The translations under genes and the position numbers were made by a program. The notes beneath the pieces were generated by a model. The model was not told the DNA's origin and made no database searches. It was given only the letters and a program-made list of their open reading frames with translations. From Streptomyces polyasparticus (GTDB lineage: Bacteria > Actinomycetota > Actinomycetes > Streptomycetales > Streptomycetaceae): a stretch of DNA of 64,000 nt. The stretch is taken from assembly GCF_014493765.1 (NCBI RefSeq), contig NZ_JACTVJ010000011.1:434001-498000 (forward strand), read 5' to 3'. Positions 9,121 through 18,880 of this stretch are shown here, in pieces. Each line of letters opens with the position of its first letter. The stretch's first letter is position 1.

Positions 9121-9920
9121 AGCAGCAATCCTCCGATGCACCATGCGCCCAGCACCAGAGCGATGCGCCCGTACTCCCAACTGTCCGCGACCTCAAGGAC
9201 CTTGGCCGACTCGGGCAGGAACACCCCGCGCAGCCCCTGGCACATCCACTTGAGCGGGAAGAGCGCGCCGAGGTTGAGCATCCACTCCGGCAGCGTGTCG
9301 ATCGCGATGTAGACCCCGGAGATGAACTGCAGGACCAGGAAGGGCAGGACGACCACGGAGGTGGCGCTGCGCCCGGACTTCGGCACGCTGCTGATCGCGA
9401 TGCCGAGCAGGGCGCAGCCGGTCAGTCCGAGCAGGAACACCCAGCCGAAGGTGAGCCAGCCGGCCGCGTCGCCGGGCAGGTCCACGTCGTAGAAGACCGT
9501 GCCCACGATCAGCAGGGCGATGGTCTCGAGTCCTCCGGTGACGAGGACCAGCCAGATCTTGCCGAGGAAGTACACGCTCGGCGGCATCGGCGTGCCGCGC
9601 AGCCGGCGCAGCACCTTCTCGTCGCGTTCGATCGCGATGGAGATGCCGAGGGACTGGAAGCTCGTGGACATGATGCCCGCGGCGATCATCGCCGGTACGT
9701 AGAGCTGCGAGGCGGTGATGCCCGCGCCCTGCACGTCGTCGCTGAAGATCGACGCGAACAGGAAGAGGAACACGATCGGGAAGGCGAAGGTGAACACCAC
9801 CTGTTCGCGCTGGCGGAAGAACTGCCGTAATTCCAGGGCGCCTTGGTGGAGTCCCAGGTTCCAGGCCCGGGGCAGCCGCTCTTCGGCGGTCTTGCGCGTG
9901 GCGACGGCCGTGGTGGTCAT
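9078..9920 (-). CDS. ABC-2 type transporter permease
   Basis: A 280-residue permease with six predicted membrane helices. Examples are QVVFTFAFPIVFLFLFASIF, GLETIALLIVGTVFYDV, GWVFLLGLTGCALLGIAIS and the C-terminal RIALVLGAWCIGGLLLCLG. The cytoplasmic N-terminus precedes an ABC2_membrane domain (DUF drug-exporter type). ATG 9920 has an AGGAG upstream and overlaps the stop of the ATPase gene (ATGA). With the ATPase it would form an exporter for an unknown compound; coupling to the two-component genes suggests the operon responds to membrane or antibiotic stress. Confidence 0.93.
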   Translation of the reverse strand: MTTTAVATRKTAEERLPRAWNLGLHQGALELRQFFRQREQVVFTFAFPIVFLFLFASIFSDDVQGAGITASQLYVPAMIAAGIMSTSFQSLGISIAIERDEKVLRRLRGTPMPPSVYFLGKIWLVLVTGGLETIALLIVGTVFYDVDLPGDAAGWLTFGWVFLLGLTGCALLGIAISSVPKSGRSATSVVVLPFLVLQFISGVYIAIDTLPEWMLNLGALFPLKWMCQGLRGVFLPESAKVLEVADSWEYGRIALVLGAWCIGGLLLCLGTFRWKNRRDS

Positions 9921-10783
9921 CGGACGCTCTCCTGTCCGGTCAGCCGGAGGTAGACGTCCTCCAGGGTGGGACGGCTGATGCGCAGCCCGGGGATCTCGCC
10001 GTCGAAGCGCCCGATGAGCTCGGCGACCGTGCGCGTGGGCGTCTGCGTGTGCTCGGTGCGCGGTGAGCCGTCCGCCTCGGTCCACTCGACGGTGGCCTCG
10101 CTGCTGTGCGCCCGCCGCAGGTCCACCGGGGTGCCTTCGGCGGCGATCCGGCCGTTCGCGATGATCGCGAGCCGGTCGGCGAGCGCCTCGGCCTCCTCCA
10201 GGTAGTGGGTGGTGAGCAGGATCGTGGTGCCCTCGGCGGCGAGCTGCCGGATCAGGCTCCAGAACTGGCGCCGGGCCGCCGGGTCGAACCCGGTCGTGGG
10301 CTCGTCCAGGAGCAGCAGCTCCGGGCCGCCGATCACACCGAGGGCGACATCGAGGCGGCGCCGCTGGCCGCCGGAGAGCGCCTTGATCCGGCTGCCGGCC
10401 TTCTCCTCGAGACCCACCAGGGCGATCACTTCGTCGGGATCACGAGGCCGGGGGTAGTAGCGGGCGAAATGTCCCACCGTTTCCCGGACCGTCAACTCGG
10501 CGGGCGCCGACTCGTCCTGCCAGACGATGCCGACCTTGGCGCGCCAGGCACGCGAGGTGCTCGCCGGATCGCTGCCGAGCACCTCCACATCCCCGGCGTC
10601 GCGGGTGCGGTGGCCCTGCAGGATCTCGACGGTGGTGGACTTGCCGGCGCCGTTGGGGCCGAGCAGGCCGAACACCTCCCCGGTCCGTATCGCGAGATCG
10701 ATGCCGGCGACCGCATCGATGTCTCCGTAGCGTTTGCGCAACCCGGCGGTCCGTACCGCGAGTTCGGCTGTGGTGGTCGTCAT
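9917..10783 (-). CDS. ABC transporter ATP-binding protein (drug-export type)
   Basis: A 288-residue nucleotide-binding subunit. Walker A is GPNGAGKST (42-50), the signature is LSGGQRRRLDVALGVIG, Walker B is ELLLLDEPTTGFD, and the H-loop is LLTTHYLEEAEALADR. The C-terminal extension (~75 residues) is typical of DrrA-like exporters. ATG 10783 is the family-consistent start; the frame upstream is antisense to the VKOR gene. It is the first gene of the four-gene minus-strand operon, divergent from VKOR. Confidence 0.95.
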   Translation of the reverse strand: MTTTTAELAVRTAGLRKRYGDIDAVAGIDLAIRTGEVFGLLGPNGAGKSTTVEILQGHRTRDAGDVEVLGSDPASTSRAWRAKVGIVWQDESAPAELTVRETVGHFARYYPRPRDPDEVIALVGLEEKAGSRIKALSGGQRRRLDVALGVIGGPELLLLDEPTTGFDPAARRQFWSLIRQLAAEGTTILLTTHYLEEAEALADRLAIIANGRIAAEGTPVDLRRAHSSEATVEWTEADGSPRTEHTQTPTRTVAELIGRFDGEIPGLRISRPTLEDVYLRLTGQESVR

Positions 10784-10921
10784 GTCACTGAGCGTCGCCC
10801 CCGGGGGCGACGCTCCGGCACCACCGTCCGTACCGGTTCGTGTCCACCGAACGACGGACACCAAGGTTCGTGCGGCACAATGAGCCCACCGCAGACGGCC
10901 GAAAGCGATGGAAACGGTGCG

Positions 10922-11572
10922 ATGAGCAAGACGACGACGGAACGCGACGACGCCATCGACGAGCACGAGGGTCCGCGGCCCGCACCGGCCGGGGAAGGCG
11001 TCGGCGGCAGCCGCGCCTACGCGATCCTCCTCGTGATCACCGGCCTCGCCGGACTGCTCGCCTCCTGGGTGATCACCCTCGACAAGTTTAAGCTGCTCGA
11101 GGACCCCAACTTCACCCCGGCCTGCAGCCTCAACCCCGTGGTGTCCTGCGGCAACATCATGAAGAGCGACCAGGCCTCCGCCTTCGGGTTCCCCAACCCG
11201 ATGCTCGGCCTGGTCACGTACGCGATCATCGTCTGCGTCGGCGTGAGCCTTCTTGCCCGGGCCCGCTTCCCGCGCTGGTACTGGCTGACGATGAACGCCG
11301 GGATGCTCTTCGGCGTCGGCTTCTGCACCTGGCTGATGTACCAGTCGCTCTACAACATCAACTCGCTGTGCCTGTGGTGCTGCCTGGCCTGGGTCGCCAC
11401 GATCACCATGTTCTGGTACACGACCTCGCACAACATCCGGCACGGTCTGCTGCCCGCGCCGCGCGGCCTGCGCGGCTTCCTCGACGAGTTCACCTGGGTG
11501 CTGCCGGTGATGCACGTCGGCATCATCGGGATGCTCATCCTGACGCGCTGGTGGGACTTCTGGACGAGCTGA
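10922..11572 (+). CDS. Vitamin K epoxide reductase (VKOR) family membrane oxidoreductase
   Basis: A 216-residue integral membrane protein with about five helices. The active-site pair is C150-x-x-C153 (SLCLWCCL) and the periplasmic-loop pair is Cys68/Cys76 (ACSLNPVVSCG). In actinobacteria VKOR re-oxidises DsbA-like proteins using menaquinone, which drives disulfide formation in exported proteins. The start at ATG 10922 (MSKTTTERDD) is preferred; an in-frame ATG at 10880 would add 14 residues and neither has a clear Shine-Dalgarno. It is monocistronic and divergent from the ABC operon. Confidence 0.93.
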   Translation: MSKTTTERDDAIDEHEGPRPAPAGEGVGGSRAYAILLVITGLAGLLASWVITLDKFKLLEDPNFTPACSLNPVVSCGNIMKSDQASAFGFPNPMLGLVTYAIIVCVGVSLLARARFPRWYWLTMNAGMLFGVGFCTWLMYQSLYNINSLCLWCCLAWVATITMFWYTTSHNIRHGLLPAPRGLRGFLDEFTWVLPVMHVGIIGMLILTRWWDFWTS

Positions 11573-11581
11573 GCCCGCGTG

Positions 11582-12463
<882 letters not shown>

Positions 12464-12515
12464 TCAGGACTTGCTGCGCCTGTACGGGGATCAGGCGCCG
12501 TCTCTTCGTACGAGT

Positions 12516-14135
12516 TCACGCGGCCGCGGCCTGTCCCGCGGCCCAGGTGGCGTATCCGCCGTCGAGGTTGACCACCTCGCGGCCGAGCCCGGTGAGCAGC
12601 CGCTGGGCGTTGTGCCCGCGAAGCCCCACCTGGCAGTGGACGATCAGCTTGCCCTCGGGCAGTTCGGCGGCGCGCTCGCGCAGTTCGTCCAGGGGGATGT
12701 TGACCGCGCCGGGGATGGCGCCGGCGGCGTGTTCGGCGGGGGAGCGGACGTCGACGAGCGCGCCTTCGGCGGCGTCGAGTTCATGCCACTGGACGGTGCG
12801 GGCGGTGCCATTGGTGAGGTTCTCGGCGATCAGACCGGCCATGTTCACCGGGTCCTTGGCCGAGCCGTACGGCGGGGCGTAGGCGAGCTCCAGATCGGCG
12901 AGGTCGCAGACGGTCAGACCGCCGGCCTTGGCGGTGGCGAGCACGTCGATCCGCTTGTCGACACCGTCCTTGCCGACCGCCTGCGCCCCGAGAATCCGCT
13001 GGTCGCGAGGGTCGAAGAGCACCTTGAGCGCGATCGGCGACGCCCCCGGGTAGTAACCGGCGTGCGAGCCCGGGTGCAGATGGATGGCCTGGTAGGGGAG
13101 GCCGGCGGCCCGCAGTCGCTTCTCGTTCCAGCCGGTGGCGGCCGCGGTGAGATCGAAGATCTGCACCACGGCGGTGGCCGTGGCGGCCCGCGCCCGCACC
13201 TCGCGCCCGGTGATCGCGTCGGCCACCAGACGGCCGTGGCGGTTGGCGAGGTTCGCGAGCGGCACGAGCACGGGCTCTCCGGTCAGGGCGTCCCGCTTCT
13301 CGGCGGCGTCGCCCACGGCGAAGATCTCGGGGTCGCTGGTCCGCTGCGCCTCGTCCACGGCGATGCCGCCGCGCGGCCCGAGTTCGAGTCCGGCCGCACG
13401 CGCCAGCGCGGTCTCGGGACGCACCCCGATGGACAGCAGCACGAGGTCGGCGGGCAGGGTCCGGCCGTCGGCGAGCTCCACGGAGGCGGGCAGCACCTTG
13501 GCGGCCTGGGCGCCCAGCTCCACGCGTACGCCATGGGCGCGCAGCCGGTCGGCCACCGGGGCGGCCATCTCGGGGTCGAGCGGAGTGAGGACCTGGTCGG
13601 CGAGTTCGACGAGCGTGACGTCGAGCCCGCGCTCGCGCAGGTTCTCGGCCGCCTCGACCCCGATGAAGCCGCCGCCGATGACGACCGCACTGCGCACGTC
13701 CTGCGCGAGGGCCTCGGCGATCCGGTCGGCATCGCTCACGTCCCGCAGCGTGTGGGCGCGCTCGATCCCCGGCACGTCGGGGACGAACGGGCGCGCGCCG
13801 GGGCTCAGGACGGCACGGTCGTACGGCTCGGTGTACTCGCGTCCGGACGCGGCCTCGCGGACCCGGACGGTACGGGCCTCGCGGTCGATCGCGACGGCTT
13901 CGCTGCGCACCCGTACGTCGATACGGAAGCGCGCGGCGAGCGACTCGGGGGTCTGCAGGAGCAAGGCGTCGCGTTCCTCGATGGTGCCGCCCAGGTAGTA
14001 CGGCAGCCCGCAGTTCGCGTAACTGACGTGGGCGCCGCGCTCCAGGACGACGATCTCGGCCTGTTCGTCGAGCCGGCGCAGCCGGGTCGCCGCGGACATG
14101 CCGCCGGCGACTCCACCGATGACGATCACCTTCAT
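12516..14135 (-). CDS. CoA-disulfide reductase fused to rhodanese (CoADR-Rhd, persulfide reductase)
   Basis: A 539-residue FAD/NAD(P) disulfide oxidoreductase. The FAD motif is VIVIGGVAGGMSAATR at the N-terminus and the redox Cys42 is in SYANCGLPYYLGG. The NAD(P) motif VVIGGGFIGVEAAENL and FAD loop EIFAVGDAAE follow. The last ~95 residues are a rhodanese domain with Cys501 in VHCQVGLRG. CoADR-Rhd enzymes reduce CoA-disulfide and CoA-persulfide or polysulfides with NAD(P)H and bound CoA. ATG 14135 is used because it begins the dinucleotide-binding strand. It is first in the operon and is preceded by candidate CsoR/CstR operators. Confidence 0.93.
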   Translation of the reverse strand: MKVIVIGGVAGGMSAATRLRRLDEQAEIVVLERGAHVSYANCGLPYYLGGTIEERDALLLQTPESLAARFRIDVRVRSEAVAIDREARTVRVREAASGREYTEPYDRAVLSPGARPFVPDVPGIERAHTLRDVSDADRIAEALAQDVRSAVVIGGGFIGVEAAENLRERGLDVTLVELADQVLTPLDPEMAAPVADRLRAHGVRVELGAQAAKVLPASVELADGRTLPADLVLLSIGVRPETALARAAGLELGPRGGIAVDEAQRTSDPEIFAVGDAAEKRDALTGEPVLVPLANLANRHGRLVADAITGREVRARAATATAVVQIFDLTAAATGWNEKRLRAAGLPYQAIHLHPGSHAGYYPGASPIALKVLFDPRDQRILGAQAVGKDGVDKRIDVLATAKAGGLTVCDLADLELAYAPPYGSAKDPVNMAGLIAENLTNGTARTVQWHELDAAEGALVDVRSPAEHAAGAIPGAVNIPLDELRERAAELPEGKLIVHCQVGLRGHNAQRLLTGLGREVVNLDGGYATWAAGQAAAA

Positions 14136-14182
14136 TGCGGTCACTCCTGATGCCTTGCGCTTCTCTGATCCCCCTTGCCCCA

Positions 14183-14219
14183 ATACCCCCCACCGTATCA
14201 CGGGGTACCCCTGGGGGTA
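14183..14219. promoter_or_regulatory. Candidate CsoR/CstR operators
   Basis: The near-perfect palindrome TACCCCTGGGGGTA spans 14206-14219. A second, weaker copy ATACCCCCCACCGTAT lies at 14183-14198. C-tract/G-tract palindromes flanked by TA are typical CsoR-family operators. They sit 48-84 bp upstream of the reductase ATG and between it and the divergent rarA. Regulation by the operon's own repressor is inferred. Confidence 0.6.
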
Positions 14220-14272
14220 TTTTCGAGCCCGGTCGGGCCGGGTTGTCAGACCGGTGACCTAGGGTTGGCGTC

Positions 14273-15652
14273 GTGGAGCCCGATCTGTTTACCGCTGCCG
14301 CCGAAGAGCGCCAGGCGAAGGACCCGGCCGGCAGTCCCCTTGCCGTGCGGATGCGTCCGCGCACCCTCGACGAAGTCGTGGGGCAGGGGCATCTGTTGAA
14401 GCCCGGCTCACCGCTGCGCCGCCTCGTCGGCGAGGGCAGCGGCGGTCCGGCGGGTCCCTCGTCGGTGTTCCTGTGGGGGCCGCCCGGGATCGGCAAGACG
14501 ACGCTCGCCTATGTGGTCTCCAAGGCCACCAACAAGCGCTTCGTGGAGCTCTCGGCGATCACCGCGGGCGTCAAGGAAGTGCGGGCCGTCATCGAGGGCG
14601 CCCGCCGCGCGACCGGCGGCTATGGCAAGGAGACCGTCCTCTTCCTCGACGAGATCCACCGCTTCAGCAAGGCCCAGCAGGACTCCCTGCTGCCCGCCGT
14701 CGAGAACCGCTGGGTCACCCTCATCGCGGCCACCACGGAGAATCCGTACTTCTCGGTGATCTCCCCGCTCCTGTCCCGCTCCCTGCTGCTGACCCTCGAA
14801 CCGCTCACCGATGACGACCTCAAGGGCCTGTTGCAGCGGGCGCTCACCGAGGAGCGCGGCCTGGGCGGCGCGGTCACACTGCCCGAGGACGCCGAGGCCC
14901 ATTTGCTGCGCATCGCCGGCGGTGACGCGCGCCGCGCGCTCACCGCCCTGGAAGCGGGCGCGGGCGCGGCCCTCGCCAAGGGCGAGCAGGAGATCACCCT
15001 GCAGACCCTCGAGGAGTCCGTCGACCGGGCCGCGGTGAAGTACGACCGCGACGGCGACCAGCACTATGACGTGGCCAGCGCGCTGATCAAGTCCATCCGC
15101 GGCTCCGATGTGGACGCCGCGCTGCACTATCTCGCCCGCATGATCGAGGCCGGCGAGGACCCCCGCTTCATCGCGCGGCGCCTGATGATCTCCGCGAGCG
15201 AGGACATCGGTCTCGCCGACCCCACCGCGCTGCCCACCGCCGTCGCCGCCGCGCAGGCCGTCGCGATGATCGGCTTCCCGGAGGCCGCCCTCACCCTCAG
15301 CCACGCCACCATCGCGCTGGCCCTCGCCCCCAAGTCCAACGCCGCCACGCTCGCCATCGGCGCCGCGATGGCGGACGTACGGGCAGGTCTCGCCGGTCCC
15401 GTACCGCCGCATCTGCGCGACGGGCACTACAAGGGCGCGGCCAAGCTGGGGCATGCGCAGGGCTATGTCTATCCGCACGATGTGCCCGGCGGTATCGCCG
15501 CCCAGCAGTACGCGCCGGACGCGATCAAGGACAAGCGCTACTACCAGCCGACGCGTTACGGGGCCGAGGCCCGGTACGCGGACGTGGTCGACCGCGTCCG
15601 CGAGCGGCTCAGCGGTGAGAAGGGCACGGAGGGACCGGCCGACGGGCGCTAG
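14273..15652 (+). CDS. rarA: Replication-associated recombination protein A (RarA/MgsA AAA+ ATPase)
   Basis: A 459-residue AAA+ ATPase. The N-terminus [21 protein letters not shown] is characteristic. Walker A is GPPGIGKTT (69-77), Walker B is LFLDEIH (123-129), and sensor 1 is [12 protein letters not shown]. The C-terminal tetramerisation region follows ([22 protein letters not shown]). RarA acts at stalled replication forks with single-stranded-DNA-binding protein. The GTG at 14273 has AGGG upstream and lies 53 bp from the C/G-tract operator shared with the divergent sulfur operon. Confidence 0.95.
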   Translation: MEPDLFTAAAEERQAKDPAGSPLAVRMRPRTLDEVVGQGHLLKPGSPLRRLVGEGSGGPAGPSSVFLWGPPGIGKTTLAYVVSKATNKRFVELSAITAGVKEVRAVIEGARRATGGYGKETVLFLDEIHRFSKAQQDSLLPAVENRWVTLIAATTENPYFSVISPLLSRSLLLTLEPLTDDDLKGLLQRALTEERGLGGAVTLPEDAEAHLLRIAGGDARRALTALEAGAGAALAKGEQEITLQTLEESVDRAAVKYDRDGDQHYDVASALIKSIRGSDVDAALHYLARMIEAGEDPRFIARRLMISASEDIGLADPTALPTAVAAAQAVAMIGFPEAALTLSHATIALALAPKSNAATLAIGAAMADVRAGLAGPVPPHLRDGHYKGAAKLGHAQGYVYPHDVPGGIAAQQYAPDAIKDKRYYQPTRYGAEARYADVVDRVRERLSGEKGTEGPADGR

Positions 15653-15679
15653 CCGTCACCCCCGCCTACGCTCGGCGGC

Positions 15680-16462
15680 ATGGCAGGCAGCACGGCAGGG
15701 CGACGCGCACGGCTCCGCGCGCTGCTGCTCGCCGCGTGCGCGGCGCTGACCGTGGCGGCGGGCTGCACCCCGCTCCAGGTGGAGCGCGCCGAGGGCCGCT
15801 TCAACACCGCGTCTCCTGGGGTGAAGCCGACCCCGGCGAAGCCGACACCCACGGCCACGCCCACCCAGACCCTCGCGAGCAAGGGCTTCCCGCCCGACGC
15901 CAAGACCGCCCGGGCCCAGCTGGCCAAGCTCCCGGTGGCGTGGGGCAAGAACTGGGAGACGTACAAGAGAGCCGAGTTCGGCGAGACCTGGTCGGACGCC
16001 GTCGACGTGCCCGGTGGCCGCAACGGCTGCGACACCCGCGACGACGTCCTGCGCCGCGACCTGAAGAACCTCAAGGAAGGCGACCGCAACCCGTGCGTCG
16101 TCGTCTCCGGCACCTTGGTGGACCCGTACACGGGCAAGGAACTCCCGTACTACTACCGCCGCGCGTCGCAGATCGAGACCGACCACATCGTGGCGCTCGG
16201 GGCGGCCTGGCGTGCGGGCGCCTGGGCCTGGACTCCGCAGCAGCGTCTCGACTATGCGAACGACCTCGACGTGCTCCTGGCGACGGACAAGGAAACCAAC
16301 ACCGCCAAGAGCAGCCAGACGCCCGACAAGTGGAAGCCGCCGCGGCAGGCGTACTGGTGCGAGTACGCCCGCCGCTGGACCGGCATCAAGGCGAAGTACA
16401 AGCTGACGGTCACGGCCCCGGAGAAGCTTGCGCTCCAGGACCTGCTCGCCACCTGCAAGTAG
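15680..16462 (+). CDS. Secreted HNH endonuclease (GmrSD C-terminal/DUF1524 type), probable lipoprotein
   Basis: A 260-residue exported protein. A basic n-region and hydrophobic core (LRALLLAACAALTVAAGC) end in Cys29, a lipobox-like site with Ala rather than Leu at -3. A Pro/Thr-rich linker follows, then a DUF1524 HNH domain with ETDHIVALGAAW and the downstream Asn/His-like region LDYANDLDVLLATDKETN. Such proteins are extracellular or surface nucleases in Streptomyces. It starts 28 bp after rarA on the same strand. The target nucleic acid and whether the Cys is lipidated cannot be decided from sequence. Confidence 0.88.
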   Translation: MAGSTAGRRARLRALLLAACAALTVAAGCTPLQVERAEGRFNTASPGVKPTPAKPTPTATPTQTLASKGFPPDAKTARAQLAKLPVAWGKNWETYKRAEFGETWSDAVDVPGGRNGCDTRDDVLRRDLKNLKEGDRNPCVVVSGTLVDPYTGKELPYYYRRASQIETDHIVALGAAWRAGAWAWTPQQRLDYANDLDVLLATDKETNTAKSSQTPDKWKPPRQAYWCEYARRWTGIKAKYKLTVTAPEKLALQDLLATCK

Positions 16463-16468
16463 CGCCCG

Positions 16469-17410
16469 TCAGCGATACGGCCGGTGGCCGGGACCGGTCG
16501 GGTGCAGGCCCGTCACGCCCATGACGACGGAGTACAGGCTGGTCTCCGCGGTGATGAAGAGGCGGTTGCGCTTGGCGCCGCCCCAGGAGATGTTCGCGAC
16601 GTCCTCGGGGACGACGAGCCGCCCGATGAGCGTGCCGTCCGGGTCGTAGCAGTGCACGCCGTCGCTCATCGCGGCGGCCCAGAGCCGGCCGCCGTCGTCG
16701 AAGCGCAGATTGTCGAACCGGGCGCCCGGCCGCGCCTCGGCGAACACCTTGCCGTCCGAGAGCGTGCCGTCCTCGTACACGTCGAAGACGCGGATGCAGC
16801 CGCCCTTCGTGTCGGAGACGAACAGCTGCCGCTCGTCGGCCGAGAAGACCAGCCCGTTCGGCGCCCCGAAGCAGTCGGCGACCAGGCGCACTTCGCCGGT
16901 GTCCGGATCGATCCGGTAGACGTTGTTGGCCCCGATCTCGCTCTCGGCCCGGTAGCCCTCGTAGTCGCTGGTGATGCCGAAGTCCGGGTCGGAGAACCAG
17001 ACCGAGCCGTCGGACTTCACCGCCGCGTCGTTGGGGCTGTTCAGCCGCTTGCCCTGCCAGCGGTCGGCGAGGACGGTGACGGTCCCGTCGTGTTCCGTAC
17101 GTGTCACCCGCCGGTTGCCCTGCTCGCAGGTGACGAGCCGGCCCTGGCGGTCGAGGGTGTTGCCGTTGGTGTGCCCGGCACCGCGCCGGAAGACGCTGAC
17201 CGCCCCGGTCTCCTCGTCCCAGCGCAGCATCCGGTCGTTGGGGATGTCGCTCCAGATCACCTGACGCCAGGCGGGCACATAGATCGGCCCTTCCGCCCAG
17301 CGGCACCCAGTGAACAGGACCTCCAGATCGGCGTCCCCGTTCATGCACCGCCCCGTACGGAACCGGTCGTCGAACTTCTCGTACAGTGCGGGTCGCTCGT
17401 TGACAGTCAT
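16469..17410 (-). CDS. SMP-30/gluconolactonase/LRE family protein
   Basis: A 313-residue six-bladed beta-propeller hydrolase. Family features include GCRWAEGPIYVPAWRQVIWSD (metal-binding Glu region), GHTNGNTLDRQGRLVTCEQ, RLNSPNDAAVKSDGSVWFSD and ADCFGAPNGLVFSADERQLFVSDT. These bind one divalent metal and hydrolyse sugar lactones. ATG 17410 has GAGGGG upstream and is the family start. The gene is divergent from an Lrp-type regulator 111 bp away, which may control it. The sugar substrate is unknown. Confidence 0.92.
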   Translation of the reverse strand: MTVNERPALYEKFDDRFRTGRCMNGDADLEVLFTGCRWAEGPIYVPAWRQVIWSDIPNDRMLRWDEETGAVSVFRRGAGHTNGNTLDRQGRLVTCEQGNRRVTRTEHDGTVTVLADRWQGKRLNSPNDAAVKSDGSVWFSDPDFGITSDYEGYRAESEIGANNVYRIDPDTGEVRLVADCFGAPNGLVFSADERQLFVSDTKGGCIRVFDVYEDGTLSDGKVFAEARPGARFDNLRFDDGGRLWAAAMSDGVHCYDPDGTLIGRLVVPEDVANISWGGAKRNRLFITAETSLYSVVMGVTGLHPTGPGHRPYR

Positions 17411-17521
17411 GGAACCCCTCCCGGTCCACACCGAACCGCTCTTCACTGAACGTCATTCGGCTCGATGGAGAGATTGCAGGATGAGCTATGGTCCCGGCAA
17501 GGAGATGCCGAAGGGAGAGTT

Positions 17522-17986
17522 GTGGATCACATCGACCGGGACTTGCTGGCGCAGCTGCAGCAGGACGCCACGCAGTCCTATGCCGCACTGGGCGAGGCCG
17601 TGGGCCTCTCCGCGGGCGCGGCGCACGAGCGGGTACGCAAGCTGCGGGCGCGGGGCGTCATCCGGCGCACCGTCGCGGACGTGGATCCCGCGCAGGTGGG
17701 AGCGGGTGTGCTCGCCTACGTCATGGTCGACTCGGCCGCATGGATGGGGGATTCGGGCGAGGACTTCGCCGCGATCCCCGAGATCCTGGAGGCGCACATC
17801 ATCGCCGGCAGCGCCTCTGTACTGGTGAAGGTCAGGACCGCGACCACCGAGCAGCTCCAGGACGTGCTGCGCCGGATCTATGCGATCGACGGCGTCAGCG
17901 GGACGCAGGCCACGGTCGCCCTGGAGACGTTCTTCGAGCGCCCGGTCTCCCCGCACGCCCCGGACCTCAGCTCGCCGCGGCCGTGA
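17522..17986 (+). CDS. Lrp/AsnC family transcriptional regulator
   Basis: A 154-residue regulator with an N-terminal winged HTH (DHIDRDLLAQLQQDATQSYAALGEAVGLSAGAAHERVRKL, about 1-50) and a C-terminal RAM effector domain (VLAYVMVDSA, HIIAGSASVLVKVRTATTEQLQDVL). GTG 17522 is chosen for the AAGGGAG sequence 5-6 nt upstream; a longer frame from 17465 lacks one. It is divergent from the SMP-30 lactonase gene and its 3' end overlaps the convergent DUF2470 gene by 20 bp. The ligand is probably an amino acid or related metabolite. Confidence 0.93.
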   Translation: MDHIDRDLLAQLQQDATQSYAALGEAVGLSAGAAHERVRKLRARGVIRRTVADVDPAQVGAGVLAYVMVDSAAWMGDSGEDFAAIPEILEAHIIAGSASVLVKVRTATTEQLQDVLRRIYAIDGVSGTQATVALETFFERPVSPHAPDLSSPRP

Positions 17987-18824
17987 ACAGCTGATGCATC
18001 GCGCGGCGCAGATCGGTGACGTCCCGTACCGGCTCGGGGAAGTCGAAGCGCGCGTCGAAGCACTGCCCCTCGCCCGCGAACCTGATCCGCAGCCCGAACC
18101 GGTCGAGCGCCAGCGGCACGGCCTGCTCGGTGCGGGCGAGGCCGGCCCGTTCGCCGAGCAGCGAGCCGAGCAGCCCGACCTGTTCGCTGTGCGCCGTGTG
18201 CAGATGCTGCAGCAGCTCGGCCTCGTGCTCGGTGAGCGGATCGGCGAGGGCCTCTGCGAACGCCTCGGGCTCCACCTTGTCCGAGCCCCACAGGTCGTCG
18301 ACCGAGATCTCGCCGACCTCGAGCCGCAGCATCATCCGCCCCGGCTCGGCCTGCCCGGGTACGCGCGTCAGCCACCCCGACACCCAGGCCCGTCCCCGGA
18401 TACGGTGGGGGACGGCGACCGGGGCGACATCTGTGAGCTCCAGCACGGCCGAGAGCTCGTCGGCCTGCGCGTGCGTCGCCGCCCGCACCGGCGGCGCGTC
18501 CGCCGGGAACAGCAGGTGTACGTCGCCTTCGGGCGTGACCTCGCGGGTCAGCGGCATCAGCTGGTCCTGGGGTGCGCGGACAGCGCCCGGGACGAGCACC
18601 ACCGCCGAGCATGTACTCTGTACGAGAGTTCGTGTGCGTTCGGCTGCTGACGGCAGTCGGGCGATCTCAAGCCCGCTGGGATGCGGCTGACCACGATCTG
18701 ATCGGCCCGCCGTCATGTCGATGCCTTCGACGCCCTGATCCTGTGTGTGCACAGGACTGTCAGGTGCTGCATCGGCGTTCTTCGTGCTGTCCGTGATGGG
18801 TGTGGTTTTCCCTGGGCGAGACAT
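17967..18824 (-). CDS. DUF2470 domain protein, split-barrel FMN/haem-type, iron-box regulated
   Basis: A 285-residue protein. After a low-complexity N-terminus, residues ~50-170 look like a pyridoxamine-oxidase-like split barrel (STCSAVVLVPGAV, EVTPEGDVHLLFPAD, RGRAWVSGWLT). The C-terminal ~85 residues form a DUF2470 domain (RFGLRIRFAGEGQCFDARFDFPEPV). DUF2470 is shared with haem-degrading HugZ-type proteins, so a role in haem iron use is plausible but not shown. ATG 18824 has a strong AAGGAG. An almost perfect DtxR/IdeR-family iron box lies 15 bp upstream, so repression under iron sufficiency is expected. It is divergent from rpsD. Confidence 0.85.
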   Translation of the reverse strand: MSRPGKTTPITDSTKNADAAPDSPVHTQDQGVEGIDMTAGRSDRGQPHPSGLEIARLPSAAERTRTLVQSTCSAVVLVPGAVRAPQDQLMPLTREVTPEGDVHLLFPADAPPVRAATHAQADELSAVLELTDVAPVAVPHRIRGRAWVSGWLTRVPGQAEPGRMMLRLEVGEISVDDLWGSDKVEPEAFAEALADPLTEHEAELLQHLHTAHSEQVGLLGSLLGERAGLARTEQAVPLALDRFGLRIRFAGEGQCFDARFDFPEPVRDVTDLRRAMHQLFTAAAS

Positions 18825-18838
18825 GCGGTCTCCTTAAG

Positions 18839-18857
18839 TAAGGTGAGCCTAACCTAA
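18839..18857. promoter_or_regulatory. Iron box (DmdR1/IdeR/DtxR-type operator)
   Basis: TAAGGTGAGCCTAACCTAA matches the 19-bp consensus TWAGGTWAGSCTWACCTWA at 18 of 19 positions. It lies 14 bp upstream of the DUF2470 start and 23 bp upstream of the rpsD GTG, so it could control both directions. Confidence 0.8.
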
Positions 18858-18880
18858 CCTATTTCGGAGGTCTGGAGAAC

